A stretch of DNA of 64,000 bases from Kofleriaceae bacterium. Lineage in GTDB: Bacteria; Myxococcota_A; Polyangia; Haliangiales; Haliangiaceae. The notes under the pieces were generated by a model. That model was not told where the DNA came from. It saw only the letters and a program-made list of their open reading frames with translations, and did not search any database. The stretch is taken from assembly GCA_024762925.1 (NCBI GenBank), contig JANTGM010000002.1, forward strand, positions 62,001 to 126,000, read 5' to 3'. Of this stretch, positions 19,924 to 28,814 are shown piece after piece. Numbering within the stretch: position 1 is the first letter of the stretch; each line of letters opens with the position of its first letter. Made by a program: the position numbers and the translations under genes.

Positions 19924-19990
19924 GGTTGCTATGTACCGCCAGGGCACTTTCCATGTCCACCTCTCGGGTCTTGGCTGCTACTGTGTGCGC

Positions 19991-20992
19991 ATGTTGAGAC
20001 GTGCGGATTCGTGGCTTTCCATTGCTCTGTTCGGTGTCATGGGCCTAGGGGCTTGCTCTGGCGGAGATGATGGCCAGGCAAACGTCGATTGCGATTTGGC
20101 GCGTTGCGACGCGCAAGCGGATGCGCAGACGAGTGATGACGGTGGAATTCCCACCGAACCCGACGCAGCTCCACAGGCGATCTGCGATCAGCTTGGCGAC
20201 TTTCCCACCGCTTGGATTTCCGGCGGGCCAGATTGTGGCATCGAACCCGACATCCAAGTTCACCAGCTCAATGACGATACCTACATACTTCGTCAGTCGT
20301 TGTGTACAAGTGGCGAAGCGCCGTTTCTCTATCTACTCTTTGGCGAGGACAAGGCCTTACTCGAGGACACAGGAGATGGAGGCATCGACGTGGTTGGAGC
20401 GGTTGGAGCGATCGTCGCCGAGCGAGAAGCTGCGGTGGGGCACGACATCGAACTTGTGGTGGTGAATTCCCATGCCCATGGGGATCACGTGCGTGGTAAC
20501 TCCGCGTTCCGAAATGCTGGCGCAACGGTTGTTGGGGCAAGCCAAGGCGCTCTCACCAGCTTCTTTGGCATGCAATGGCCAAGGCAGGTCGCCAGCTACG
20601 ACTTGGGCGGCCGCACGGTGGAGATCGCAGGCATTCCCGGCCACGAGAATAGCCACATCACGCTCTACGACCACCAGTATGGCATGTTGCTCACCGGGGA
20701 TACTCTCTATCCAGGGCGTCTTTTTATTAATAACTTTTCTGAGTACAAAGCTTCGATCGATTTCCTTGTCGATTTCACCGCCGACAAAGATGTCTGCTCG
20801 ATTCTCGGCACGCATATCGAGCTATCCACCACGCCGGGGGATGACTACGATTTCGGTGCCGACCATCATCCCAATGAGCGTGCGCTCGAACTGGACAGAG
20901 CGACCTTGGTTGAGCTACAGGCGGCCATCACCGCCATGGGCAATACCGCCGTGCGGGAGACTCATGACAACTTCATTATCTTTCCCATCTAG
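19991..20992 (+). CDS. MBL-fold metallohydrolase lipoprotein
   Basis: 333 residues starting at ATG 19991, where a type II signal peptide begins and ends at the LGAC lipobox (C22). An Asp/Ala-rich linker typical of this genome follows. The metallo-beta-lactamase motif HAHGDH lies near residues 161-166, with GHENSH and LLTGDTLYPG downstream and a final GTHIE supplying the last histidine. Both metal sites look intact, so it should be an active binuclear hydrolase in the periplasm. The substrate cannot be predicted. Its stop codon is directly followed by the ATG of uup, with no gap. Confidence 0.85.
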   Translation: MLRRADSWLSIALFGVMGLGACSGGDDGQANVDCDLARCDAQADAQTSDDGGIPTEPDAAPQAICDQLGDFPTAWISGGPDCGIEPDIQVHQLNDDTYILRQSLCTSGEAPFLYLLFGEDKALLEDTGDGGIDVVGAVGAIVAEREAAVGHDIELVVVNSHAHGDHVRGNSAFRNAGATVVGASQGALTSFFGMQWPRQVASYDLGGRTVEIAGIPGHENSHITLYDHQYGMLLTGDTLYPGRLFINNFSEYKASIDFLVDFTADKDVCSILGTHIELSTTPGDDYDFGADHHPNERALELDRATLVELQAAITAMGNTAVRETHDNFIIFPI

Positions 20993-22903
20993 ATGTCAGT
21001 CCTAATTGCAGAAGACCTACACAAGAGCTTTGGTGCCCAAGTCGTTCTCGATGGAGTAGGAATTGTGCTGCAACCAGGTGAGCGCGTTGGCTTGCTGGGG
21101 ATCAATGGGTCTGGCAAGAGCACGCTGGCAAAGATCCTGGCAGGCGAATTGGCAGCGGATTCCGGGGAGGTTCGCCGGGCAAAGAACCTGCGCATTAGCT
21201 ACTTTGCGCAAGAGCCCAATCTGGATCCCACAAAGACGGGGCGCGAAGTGGTTGCCGAAGGCCTGGGGCCCTGGAAAGTGGCTCACGAGCGTCACGAGGC
21301 GATTTCGCTGGAGCTCACCGATGCACCGGAAGATCGCCTTTCGGCCCTCCTAGCAGAACAAGAGCAATGTGCCGGCACGATCGAGCGACTTGGAGGTTGG
21401 GAGCGCATGCACCAAGTGGAGCGCTGCCTCGAGCATATGGGCGTGACCCGTCGCGATGCCCTAAGTTCCGAACTCTCAGGTGGCGAGAAGCGGCGAGTTG
21501 CGCTGGCAAGACTCTTGGTGTCCCAGCCCGATCTTGCAATTCTGGATGAGCCTACGAACCATCTCGACGTTGAGACCATTCAATGGCTCGAAGAAGAACT
21601 CGTAAACAACTTCAAAGGAGCACTACTTTTCATCACTCATGATCGCTACATGCTTGACCGAGTCGCACAGCGAATCGTGGAGATCGATCGCAACGAGACC
21701 TACTCCTACAGAGGCGGTTGGGACGCGTATCTTGAAGCAAAGGCAGAGCGCGCCTCCCACGAAGCTCGCACCGAGGCCAATCGCCAGAACTTCTTGCGCA
21801 CGGAACTCGAGTGGCTCAGCCGCAGCCCTCAAGCTCGAACCACAAAACAAAAAGCTCGCATAAAGCGCGTCGAAAGCGTGCGCGATCAGGGAGGCCCAAA
21901 GGCGCATCAAGCTGCGGCCAAGCTTGCAATCCGCGAGGCACGCACCGGGCGAACCATTATCGACATCCAAGGGCTGGGGCTAGAACTGGGTGGCAAGAAG
22001 CTCATCAACAACTTAGACCTTTTCTTAGCCAAGGGCGATAGAGTTGGCGTATTGGGCCGAAACGGGGCCGGCAAGACATCCTTGTTTCGCGCGATCCTCG
22101 GCCAGCTAGAGCCCACGAAGGGCAGCATCACGCTTGGCGAGACAATGAAGGTTGGCTACTTTGAGCAAGCTCGTGCCAATCTCGATCCCGAGGAGAGTAT
22201 CTTTGAGAACGTCATTGGCAATCGCGGTGACGTGGAAATGGGTGGGGAGCGCATTACGAACTACGCCTACCTTGGGCGGTTTCAATTCGATCGCAAGCGC
22301 GCTCGTGACAAGGTAAAACTCTTATCTGGTGGCGAACGAGCTCGGGTGGCCTTGGCAAAGATGCTCATCGAACCGGTCAACCTGCTCTTGCTCGACGAAC
22401 CGACGAACGATCTTGATGTAGCCACGCTCAGCTCGCTCGAGGACATGCTTGTCTCAACCGGAGCCACGGCGATTGTCATCACCCACGATCGCTACTTTCT
22501 CGATCGAATCGCCACCTCAATCTTGGCGTTTGAAGGCGAGGGGCAAGTGACCCGATATGCAAGTGCACACCAAGCGCTCGCCGCTGCGCAAAAGAGACCA
22601 AAGGCCGAAGCCAACGTTCCCGTTTCAAAGACGCCACTGCCCGCGCCCCAAACTGCGCCGACAACCGCTGCAAAGACCGCCAAGCTCACCTATGCCGAAA
22701 GAATCGAGCTTGATGGCATCCTCGATCGGATCGCGGATTGTGAGACCAGCGTCGAAACCATCGAGATGGAACTCGCCAACCCAGCTGCAGGTGCCGACTT
22801 CGCCGACATCGGCAAGCGGTTGCATGCCGCCCAGAGTGAACTCGAAGGGGTGCTCGAGCGCTGGGAGTTTCTCGAGTCAAAGCACGCGAGCGCTTCGCCA
22901 TAA
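20993..22903 (+). CDS. uup: ABC-F ATPase, Uup type
   Basis: 636 residues with two complete ABC cassettes and no membrane domain. Walker A motifs are GINGSGKS (about 37-44) and GRNGAGKT (about 353-360). Signatures are LSGGEKRR and LSGGERAR, and each half ends LDEPTN(H/D)LD. The interdomain linker contains ELEWLSRSPQARTTKQ, the Uup-type arm, and residues 570-630 form the C-terminal coiled coil that distinguishes Uup from EttA and YheS. ABC-F proteins act on the ribosome, and Uup also influences precise excision of transposons and binds DNA. It abuts the MBL lipoprotein gene. An antibiotic-resistance ABC-F is less likely given the coiled-coil end. Confidence 0.9.
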   Translation: MSVLIAEDLHKSFGAQVVLDGVGIVLQPGERVGLLGINGSGKSTLAKILAGELAADSGEVRRAKNLRISYFAQEPNLDPTKTGREVVAEGLGPWKVAHERHEAISLELTDAPEDRLSALLAEQEQCAGTIERLGGWERMHQVERCLEHMGVTRRDALSSELSGGEKRRVALARLLVSQPDLAILDEPTNHLDVETIQWLEEELVNNFKGALLFITHDRYMLDRVAQRIVEIDRNETYSYRGGWDAYLEAKAERASHEARTEANRQNFLRTELEWLSRSPQARTTKQKARIKRVESVRDQGGPKAHQAAAKLAIREARTGRTIIDIQGLGLELGGKKLINNLDLFLAKGDRVGVLGRNGAGKTSLFRAILGQLEPTKGSITLGETMKVGYFEQARANLDPEESIFENVIGNRGDVEMGGERITNYAYLGRFQFDRKRARDKVKLLSGGERARVALAKMLIEPVNLLLLDEPTNDLDVATLSSLEDMLVSTGATAIVITHDRYFLDRIATSILAFEGEGQVTRYASAHQALAAAQKRPKAEANVPVSKTPLPAPQTAPTTAAKTAKLTYAERIELDGILDRIADCETSVETIEMELANPAAGADFADIGKRLHAAQSELEGVLERWEFLESKHASASP

Positions 22904-23027
22904 CCTGCTGAAAACACCTACCGTGGGGGTGAGCTTGGGGGTAACGGAGACTCCGTGTGAGATTTCCGCAGGTTGTGGGCCGCGTCAGTAGTGCGACCAC
23001 ATTCTGCGTGGTAACGTTTTCAACCTC

Positions 23028-23231
23028 ATGGCTACTTCAGATAAGCGCAAACAGTCTTTGTACTTCCCCGAGGAAATGCTCCTTGAGATCAAGGCCGAGG
23101 CTCAACGTCAAGACCGCTCGCTGTCCTGGATCGTACAAAAGGCCTGGAAACTCGCTCGAACCGAGATTGCCAAGTACCCAAGCGTAAACGACATCGCTGG
23201 GCCGGACGACGAGCGCGGTCGCAACGAATAG
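23028..23231 (+). CDS. Small ribbon-helix-helix-like protein (TIGR04563-like)
   Basis: A 67-residue charged protein. KQSLYFPEEMLLEIKAEAQRQDRSLSWIVQKAWKLA gives one beta strand and two helices, the pattern of the RHH DNA-binding fold; the family I recall for it, TIGR04563, is mostly myxobacterial. The tail (DIAGPDDERGRNE) is acidic and probably disordered. It lies 15 bases before the DUF1338 gene on the same strand, so the two may be co-transcribed. No nearby operator can be tied to it. The function is probably transcriptional but unproven. Confidence 0.7.
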   Translation: MATSDKRKQSLYFPEEMLLEIKAEAQRQDRSLSWIVQKAWKLARTEIAKYPSVNDIAGPDDERGRNE

Positions 23232-23246
23232 CACCGGAGAGAGCCA

Positions 23247-24062
23247 ATGGCCGTTGTCCATGACCTCTTTGAGGTGCTCTGGCGAGACTATCTGGCGATA
23301 ACTCCTCAGGCGGAACAGGTCGCCCAGCTTCTCACTGGGCGCGGCGAGGTCATCGTCAATGACCACATTGCCCTGCGAACGTTTGCCCATGATCGGGTCG
23401 ACATCGAGATGCTCGATCGCGCTTTTGTGGATGGCGGCTATGAGCCAATCGACAGTTACGAGTTCAAGGACAAGCATCTAGTGGCTTGTCACTACGAGCA
23501 TGCCGAACCGGGAATGCCCAAGGTCTTCATCTCCTCGCTCTTGCTCGATGAGTGCAGCCCTCAACTGCGCGACATTGCCCATTCCATCGTAGGGCAGATT
23601 CCCGTGGGGCTTGAGGCTGATTGGCGTTTTTCCTCTTCTGGCCGAACTTGGCCGTTGGACTCGAAGACCTATCGGGCCCTTCTGGAAGAGAGCCAATACG
23701 CAGCGTGGTTGGCGGCCTTTGGCTACATTGCCAACCACTTCACGATCGCAGCTCACAAGTTGAAGACAGTGAATTCCCTGTCCGAGCTCAACGACCTTCT
23801 TGTGGCGTCCGGCCTGCCTCTCAACGACACTGGTGGCCGTATCAAGGGATCACCGCAAGTTGGACTAGAGCAGAGTTCAACGATGGCAGCCTCGGTTGAA
23901 GTGGAGTTCTCAGATGGCAAAGAGAGTATTCCGTCGTGCTACTACGAGTTTGCGTATCGACACCCAACGCCTGATGGGACGCTATTCCAAGGGTTTATCG
24001 CAGATTCCGCCACGAACTTGTTCACCAGCACAGATCATGGCGTTGGTGAACCCACCCGCTAA
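23247..24062 (+). CDS. DUF1338 family protein (HglS-like non-heme iron oxygenase fold)
   Basis: 271 residues preceded by a GGAGAGA site. Family landmarks are NDHIALRTF (H40 as first metal ligand), PKVFISSLL, ANHFTIA near 161-167 (second histidine), then GGRIKGSPQ and LEQSSTMA, and CYYEFAYR. The characterised member HglS is a 2-oxoadipate dioxygenase/decarboxylase that yields 2-hydroxyglutarate in lysine catabolism. This protein is much shorter than HglS (over 400 residues), as are many bacterial DUF1338 proteins, so substrate identity is uncertain. The metal ligands look conserved, so it should be an active enzyme. No lysine-catabolism neighbours are present. Confidence 0.8.
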   Translation: MAVVHDLFEVLWRDYLAITPQAEQVAQLLTGRGEVIVNDHIALRTFAHDRVDIEMLDRAFVDGGYEPIDSYEFKDKHLVACHYEHAEPGMPKVFISSLLLDECSPQLRDIAHSIVGQIPVGLEADWRFSSSGRTWPLDSKTYRALLEESQYAAWLAAFGYIANHFTIAAHKLKTVNSLSELNDLLVASGLPLNDTGGRIKGSPQVGLEQSSTMAASVEVEFSDGKESIPSCYYEFAYRHPTPDGTLFQGFIADSATNLFTSTDHGVGEPTR

Positions 24063-24082
24063 AGAATCGCAATTTTGGGGCT

Positions 24083-25285
24083 TTGGCGGTCAATGTTGGC
24101 CCCAATGTGGCCGAGTTACACTCTATGGCCAGGAGCGCGCCGGCAATCGGTGCTCCCGATATGGGAACTGAGGACACCAGCGAACAGCTGCGCGCCAAAT
24201 TCAGCGCCAATGGCTGTGATCCTCATCTGGGGCGATCGCTACACGAGCAGTTTGAGAGCGCCCTGTCCTCAACCCACTGCTCGGGAGTGATTCTCGGCGT
24301 TGACCTGATTGGCTCACCGCTTACCGCCAGACAAGGAGTTGGCGAAGAGGATTGCGAGGCAATCGTTGCGTCGGGGTTTGGAACCCAGCAGGTCATTGTC
24401 TCCGACATCGAGAATGACCCCCGAGTGCCGAGCACATGGCGTGGGCGGGGATTTCAGTCCAGTCTGAGCGTGCCAGTTGAGGTGCATGGCCGAGATGTGG
24501 GGGTGCTTCATGTGCTCGATACCAACTCTCGCGATTTCACAGAGGAACACTGTGAAGCACTCGCCGATATCTCATACATTGTTGGTAAGCGAATAGAAAA
24601 GTTCTTAGGGCCAGAGAGAGAAGAGCGTCGTGAGTCACTCATGTGCCGAGCCGTTTCCCCCGCATTTGCCGAGCTCCGAAACGCCTTGGTTCCCTTGAGC
24701 CTTGGCACCTCCGACTTGCGCATCGTGGCTGCAGATCTCAAGCCGATTATCACAAAGCTCGCAGACTCAGGCGAGCCAGATGATGTGGCCGCAACCATCG
24801 CGTTTGACGATTTGGTTGCGCTCATTGACGAAATCTCGCGAGCGGCAACGCGGGTTCGTGAAGTCGTGATGGTTGTAGAGGATCTCTGGGGCGAAGGTGG
24901 TCGAGTGTTGATGCTCGGTGAAATTCTGAACACTGCTGCGGGGCTCGCCCTGCACTCGACTCGCTTGGTCGGTGGAGTTGTTATGCCAGGAGTTGCTGCT
25001 GGCCACTCGATCGTCGGACGTCGATCGGTTGCCATTGCTGGGCTTAGTTTATTGCTCTCACGAGCTGCAGAAGCGAATGCCTGTGGAGTTACGTCTGTTA
25101 CGCCGCTCGACGTCAAAGTCGTCGAAGAGGATGACTTCTTCGCTGTGCAGGTGATAGGGACCAATCTCGACGAAGAAGATCTTGAGAAAATTTGCGCCGA
25201 AGTTGATGACCTCTTGCTCGGCGATCAAGACCTGCAGGTTGCAATTGACGACACCGCTCTGTGGTTTCGATTCACGCGAGCTTAG
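24083..25285 (+). CDS. GAF-domain protein with degenerate histidine-kinase core
   Basis: About 400 residues; the start is uncertain (TTG 24083, or ATG at 24125 or 24161). A GAF domain spans roughly residues 57-175 (CSGVILGVDLIG to ALADISYIVGKR). It is followed by a helical segment aligning with a DHp domain: AFAELRNALVPL stands where kinases have xHELRNPL, so the phospho-acceptor histidine is alanine. In the ATPase-like part, LLLSRAAEAN stands where the N-box asparagine belongs, and no G-boxes are seen. It is therefore a likely pseudokinase that binds a ligand through GAF. Its stop overlaps the convergent gene at 25282. No response regulator is adjacent. Confidence 0.65.
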   Translation: MAVNVGPNVAELHSMARSAPAIGAPDMGTEDTSEQLRAKFSANGCDPHLGRSLHEQFESALSSTHCSGVILGVDLIGSPLTARQGVGEEDCEAIVASGFGTQQVIVSDIENDPRVPSTWRGRGFQSSLSVPVEVHGRDVGVLHVLDTNSRDFTEEHCEALADISYIVGKRIEKFLGPEREERRESLMCRAVSPAFAELRNALVPLSLGTSDLRIVAADLKPIITKLADSGEPDDVAATIAFDDLVALIDEISRAATRVREVVMVVEDLWGEGGRVLMLGEILNTAAGLALHSTRLVGGVVMPGVAAGHSIVGRRSVAIAGLSLLLSRAAEANACGVTSVTPLDVKVVEEDDFFAVQVIGTNLDEEDLEKICAEVDDLLLGDQDLQVAIDDTALWFRFTRA

Positions 25286-25674
25286 GGAGTAGTCGCAAGC
25301 GGTATCACTGAGTCCGAGCAAGAAGCCGGGCCCGCCAAGATGCCCAGTCGGCGAGCCATGAGCACGCCGTTGCCAGTTGCATCGCCAAGAACCCAAACCT
25401 TGTACCGAGGCCCCGCGATTCGAGGCACAGCCAGTGGGCCACGGAGAGTGATTTGGAATCCATCGCCGACAAGCACAAGCTCGTTCCTCACTTTGTGGAT
25501 ACAGCCAACTCTCGGGGCGCCTTCACCTGCGATGTCGAGAATTTCGTAGGTACCCTTTTCGATCTTCACCGTGTGCCCTTCCAGGCGACCGACTTCAGCT
25601 TGCAGCTCAGGAGAGAGCGGTTGGCCAGCCCCCCCCACCACATGAAGCGCGGCAATCACCGCTGCTGTTAACAA
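25282..25674 (-). CDS. Small exported protein of unknown function
   Basis: 130 residues; the apparent start is TTG at 25674, overlapping the PilZ gene end by seven bases, with GTG at 25659 as an alternative. The N-terminus (MLTAAVIAALHVVGGAG) resembles a weak signal peptide. The rest is beta-rich (HTVKIEKGTYEILDIAG, LVLVGDGFQITLRG) with two cysteines. A G8 homopolymer (25629-25636 on plus, read as G on minus) lies within the leader and could hide a frame error. Its last codon overlaps the convergent GAF gene. I do not recognise the family. Confidence 0.5.
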   Translation of the reverse strand: MLTAAVIAALHVVGGAGQPLSPELQAEVGRLEGHTVKIEKGTYEILDIAGEGAPRVGCIHKVRNELVLVGDGFQITLRGPLAVPRIAGPRYKVWVLGDATGNGVLMARRLGILAGPASCSDSVIPLATTP

Positions 25675-26045
25675 ATCGGACCCAACGTGGAGAAGTAGTC
25701 GCGAAGCAGAAGAAGTGCCTCGACCTCCAAAGGCTCAAACTGCAGGCCCATTCCACCGGCCTGCGATGGAGAACTTGCACATACCCAGCGCACATCGGCT
25801 TGTAGAATGAGTTGGTCGGTTTGTCCTGGCACCTGGATAACGACCTCTAGGGCCGAGCCAACGGGTTCAGGAGGCTCAGCGTGCACAAACGCTCCACCAA
25901 CTCCAATATTGCCGGTCACAGTACCCACTTGCTCGGGGCCCATCTGGGTGCACTCACCATCCGCTCTCCGGTAGGCGAGGTCGATCCGTCGCCCCGCCTG
26001 AGATCGCCCTCGAAAGTGGTTGCGTCGTTCTCCCTCAATGCTCAC
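25668..26045 (-). CDS. PilZ-domain protein
   Basis: 125 residues from GTG 26045; an in-frame TTG at 26060 would add five residues. The c-di-GMP motif is partly recognisable: arginines in RRIDLAYRR and then NIGVGGAFVHA, matching the D/NxSxxG of PilZ domains with Ile-Gly in place of the usual Ser-x. The domain continues through LEVVIQVPG and ADVRWV and ends in MGLQFEPL. PilZ proteins bind c-di-GMP and regulate motility or secretion, and a GGDEF protein is encoded 4 kb away. Affinity for the nucleotide may be reduced by the changed motif. It is divergent from mpl across about 100 bases. Confidence 0.75.
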   Translation of the reverse strand: MSIEGERRNHFRGRSQAGRRIDLAYRRADGECTQMGPEQVGTVTGNIGVGGAFVHAEPPEPVGSALEVVIQVPGQTDQLILQADVRWVCASSPSQAGGMGLQFEPLEVEALLLLRDYFSTLGPIC

Positions 26046-26163
26046 TGAATTGCCCCGCAAGATTCGCTCAACTGCCCGAGAAAACTACACTAACCCAAGG
26101 TGCGCCCAGAGCAAAGCGTTTGACCGACGGACCCGTGAAGAGTAGGGTGCGCCCGCTGTGAAG

Positions 26164-27993
26164 ATGCATCTGATAGGGATTGGGGGGACGGGCATGGGGG
26201 CCCTTGCAGGGCTATTGCAGGCCTCGGGGCATCAGGTGCGCGGCTCAGATGGTCCGATCTATCCGCCCATGAGCGACCAGCTCTTGGCTCTGGGGATCGA
26301 CGTCGCCGAGGGCTATGCGCCGGAAAATCTCGACTGGCAACCCGACTTGGTTGTGGTTGGAAACACCTGCAAAAAGGACAATCCTGAAGTTGCCGCAGCC
26401 GAGGAACGCGAGTTCAAACTCACCTCGCTGCCAGAGGTCTTAGGAGAGCGTCTCCTGGCTGATCGGGAGCCTATCGTGATCGCGGGAACGCACGGAAAGA
26501 CAACCACATCTTCCCTCATGGCACACATCCTCATCACCGCCAATCGAGATCCTGGCGTCTTCGTTGGTGGTGTGCCGCAGAATCTCGGCCAGGGATGGCG
26601 TCTGGGGCAGGGCACTGAGTTTGTCTTGGAGGGCGATGAGTACGACTCGGCATTCTTTGACAAGACGTCAAAGTTTCTGCACTACAAGCCAAAGTACGCG
26701 GTGCTCACTTCTGTCGAGCTCGACCACGTAGACATCTTCTCTTCGATGGAAGAGGTCAGAGCAACATTCCGGAAGTTCGTCGCGCTCTTGCCACCAGATG
26801 GCTTCCTCATGGTCGCGGACTCTTCGCCTGACGCGATTGCGATTGCGAGCGAGTGTCCTGCAACCGTTGAGCGTTACGCTGTGACCCATAGCAAGGTCGA
26901 TAGCGAGGTGCCTTGGACAGCAAAGCTCGAGAGCATGCTTCCATCGGGTCGCTGTCGCTTTGATGTCTTCCGTTACGGCGAGATCTACCACCGCTTCGAG
27001 ATGCTTTTGAGCGGGCGCCACAACCTTGAAAACGCTCTCGCTTGTATCGGAATTGCCGATCACATCGGGGTCTCCAAGGCGGACATCGTGTCCGCGCTTG
27101 CGAGTTTTTCTGGTGTTGCGAGACGACAGACGTTCCGAGGAATCGCTCAAGGCGTCACAATAATTGAGGACTATGGGCATCACCCTTCGGCCATTGCTCT
27201 CACGCTTGAAGGTTTGCAACGGCGCTTCTCGGGTAGGCGCCTCGTTGCCGTGTATGAGCCGAGAACTGCGACGTCTCGACGCAAGACCTTTCAGCAGGAA
27301 TTTGCCGCGGCTTTTGCAAACGCCGACGAGTTGGTCGTTGGCGGGCTCTACGCTCCTGACAACATTGCGCAGGAGGAACGTTTTGATCCTGAACGATTGG
27401 CGCTCGATGTCCATCAGGACGGCACGCCAGCAACATGCATTCAGGACGTCGACGGCATCGTTCGCCATGTAACAGCCTCGGTACGACCCGGAGATGTGGT
27501 TGTGGTCTTTAGCACCGGCGCCTTTGAGGACATCATCGACAAGCTTCTCACTGCGCTGGGCGACGCGATGGTGCCCGCTGGGCGACATCACTTGGCTCCA
27601 ATTGTTGCGCTCCTAGACGAACTTTCGTTGGATAGCCACGATCTCAACGAAGAGAAAATGTCTGAGTTCTTGGCACTGGAGAACGAGAACGGCCTTATGG
27701 GCTGTGTTGGCTTAGAAGTATTCGGAGAGGACGCAGTCCTGCGATCGCTCGCAGTGGCGCCTGCAGGGCGAGGAATCGGCTACGGTTGGATGCTTGCCGA
27801 CACCATCATCAACTTGGCGCGATTTCGTGGAGTGAAGCGTCTCTATCTCGTTACCGCGGCGGCTAGTGATTTCTTTGCTGCAAAGCATGGCTTCCGAATC
27901 GTCGATCTCTCCACGGCACCTGCTGCCGTCACAGAATCAACGACCTTTTCGCGGCGAAGTGAATCGCTTGTTCCTATGCGTCTTGATCTATGA
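26164..27993 (+). CDS. mpl: Mpl murein-peptide ligase fused to a GNAT acetyltransferase
   Basis: 609 residues from ATG 26164 (GTG 26158 is possible). Residues 1-468 are the Mur-ligase-type Mpl, which joins recycled L-Ala-gamma-D-Glu-mDAP tripeptide to UDP-MurNAc. They show IGIGGTGMG at the N-terminus, the ATP loop GTHGKTTT (108-115), EGDEYDSAFFD, DHVDIF and the C-domain EPRTATSRR. Mpl enzymes normally stop near residue 460. Here residues 475-609 form a GNAT-type acetyltransferase with VLRSLAVAP, RGIGYGWML (acetyl-CoA loop) and LVTAAASDFFAAKHGF, closest by eye to ArsN2-like GNATs. Its stop overlaps the next ATG (ATGA). Confidence 0.88.
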   Translation: MHLIGIGGTGMGALAGLLQASGHQVRGSDGPIYPPMSDQLLALGIDVAEGYAPENLDWQPDLVVVGNTCKKDNPEVAAAEEREFKLTSLPEVLGERLLADREPIVIAGTHGKTTTSSLMAHILITANRDPGVFVGGVPQNLGQGWRLGQGTEFVLEGDEYDSAFFDKTSKFLHYKPKYAVLTSVELDHVDIFSSMEEVRATFRKFVALLPPDGFLMVADSSPDAIAIASECPATVERYAVTHSKVDSEVPWTAKLESMLPSGRCRFDVFRYGEIYHRFEMLLSGRHNLENALACIGIADHIGVSKADIVSALASFSGVARRQTFRGIAQGVTIIEDYGHHPSAIALTLEGLQRRFSGRRLVAVYEPRTATSRRKTFQQEFAAAFANADELVVGGLYAPDNIAQEERFDPERLALDVHQDGTPATCIQDVDGIVRHVTASVRPGDVVVVFSTGAFEDIIDKLLTALGDAMVPAGRHHLAPIVALLDELSLDSHDLNEEKMSEFLALENENGLMGCVGLEVFGEDAVLRSLAVAPAGRGIGYGWMLADTIINLARFRGVKRLYLVTAAASDFFAAKHGFRIVDLSTAPAAVTESTTFSRRSESLVPMRLDL

Positions 27994-28814
27994 GCGCGGC
28001 AACGGCGGAGCATCTAGAGTTTCTTCGCATTGCGAAGGCTGTTGGCCGGGAGGCTTCGGACCTGCTGCGCAACGCGCAATCCGAGATCGGAGAAATTCGT
28101 ACGAAGAGTACTGAACGCGATCTCGTAACGGAATGGGACACGCGTAGCGAAGAGCTCATTCTCTCGAGTCTTGCAAAGCTCGCTCCTGGCATTGCTGTCC
28201 TGGCAGAAGAAAGCGGTGGCCACGGCGACACCAACTCGGACCGCTGCTGGGTTATCGATCCAATCGATGGAACTGTGAACTTTGCGCATGGTGTTCCCCT
28301 CTTTGGCGTTTGCATCTCCCTGGAAGAAAAGGGCCAACCCGTTGCTGGCATCGTGAGCGCCCCCGCTCTTGGTTGGACGTTTAGTGCGTGTCTTGGTGGC
28401 GGGGCTCACATGGAAATGGCGGGTACCGAACATCTGCTTCGCGTGAGCAAGACCGCAGAACTCGGCAAGTCGATGTTGGCTTCGGGGTTTCCCTACGATC
28501 GCGCTGTTACACACCACAACTTTGCCCAGTGGCAGCACTTTCTGACACGGGCAGGCGCTTGCAGGCGCTTTGGTGCTGCCTCACTCGACCTCTGCATGGT
28601 TGCTCGTGGATGGCTCGACGGCTATTGGGAGACCCGTCTCTCTCCGTGGGATCTCTCAGCCGGCGCGCTAATCGTTCGCGAAGCAGGTGGTTGCGTGACG
28701 GGCATCACCGGAGAGGCCTTCTCCTCACGATCTGGTCACGCCATTGCCTCAAATGGTGTTATTCATAAGGAGATTCTCGCCGAGCTGGCCATCGTTGGGA
28801 CTCCCAAGCTATGA
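27990..28814 (+). CDS. Inositol monophosphatase family protein (SuhB-like)
   Basis: 274 residues with the complete metal site of the family: EES at the first glutamate, DPIDGTVNFAHG, and WDLSAGALIVREAGG near the C-terminus. It hydrolyses a phosphate monoester such as inositol-1-phosphate or a sugar or nucleotide phosphate (CysQ-type activity cannot be excluded). It is cytosolic, with no signal peptide. The start overlaps the mpl stop and the stop overlaps the next gene, both as ATGA, so the three genes are translationally coupled. Within this operon a role in cell-wall sugar or nucleotide recycling would fit but is inference. Confidence 0.88.
   Translation: MSAATAEHLEFLRIAKAVGREASDLLRNAQSEIGEIRTKSTERDLVTEWDTRSEELILSSLAKLAPGIAVLAEESGGHGDTNSDRCWVIDPIDGTVNFAHGVPLFGVCISLEEKGQPVAGIVSAPALGWTFSACLGGGAHMEMAGTEHLLRVSKTAELGKSMLASGFPYDRAVTHHNFAQWQHFLTRAGACRRFGAASLDLCMVARGWLDGYWETRLSPWDLSAGALIVREAGGCVTGITGEAFSSRSGHAIASNGVIHKEILAELAIVGTPKL

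Noticed and set aside
20993-22903. Antibiotic-resistance ABC-F
   Set aside because: The coiled-coil C-terminus and linker fit Uup.
26668-27591. Long minus-strand open frame inside mpl
   Set aside because: It mirrors the codon pattern of the true gene, has no start context or domain, and the plus-strand product is unmistakable.
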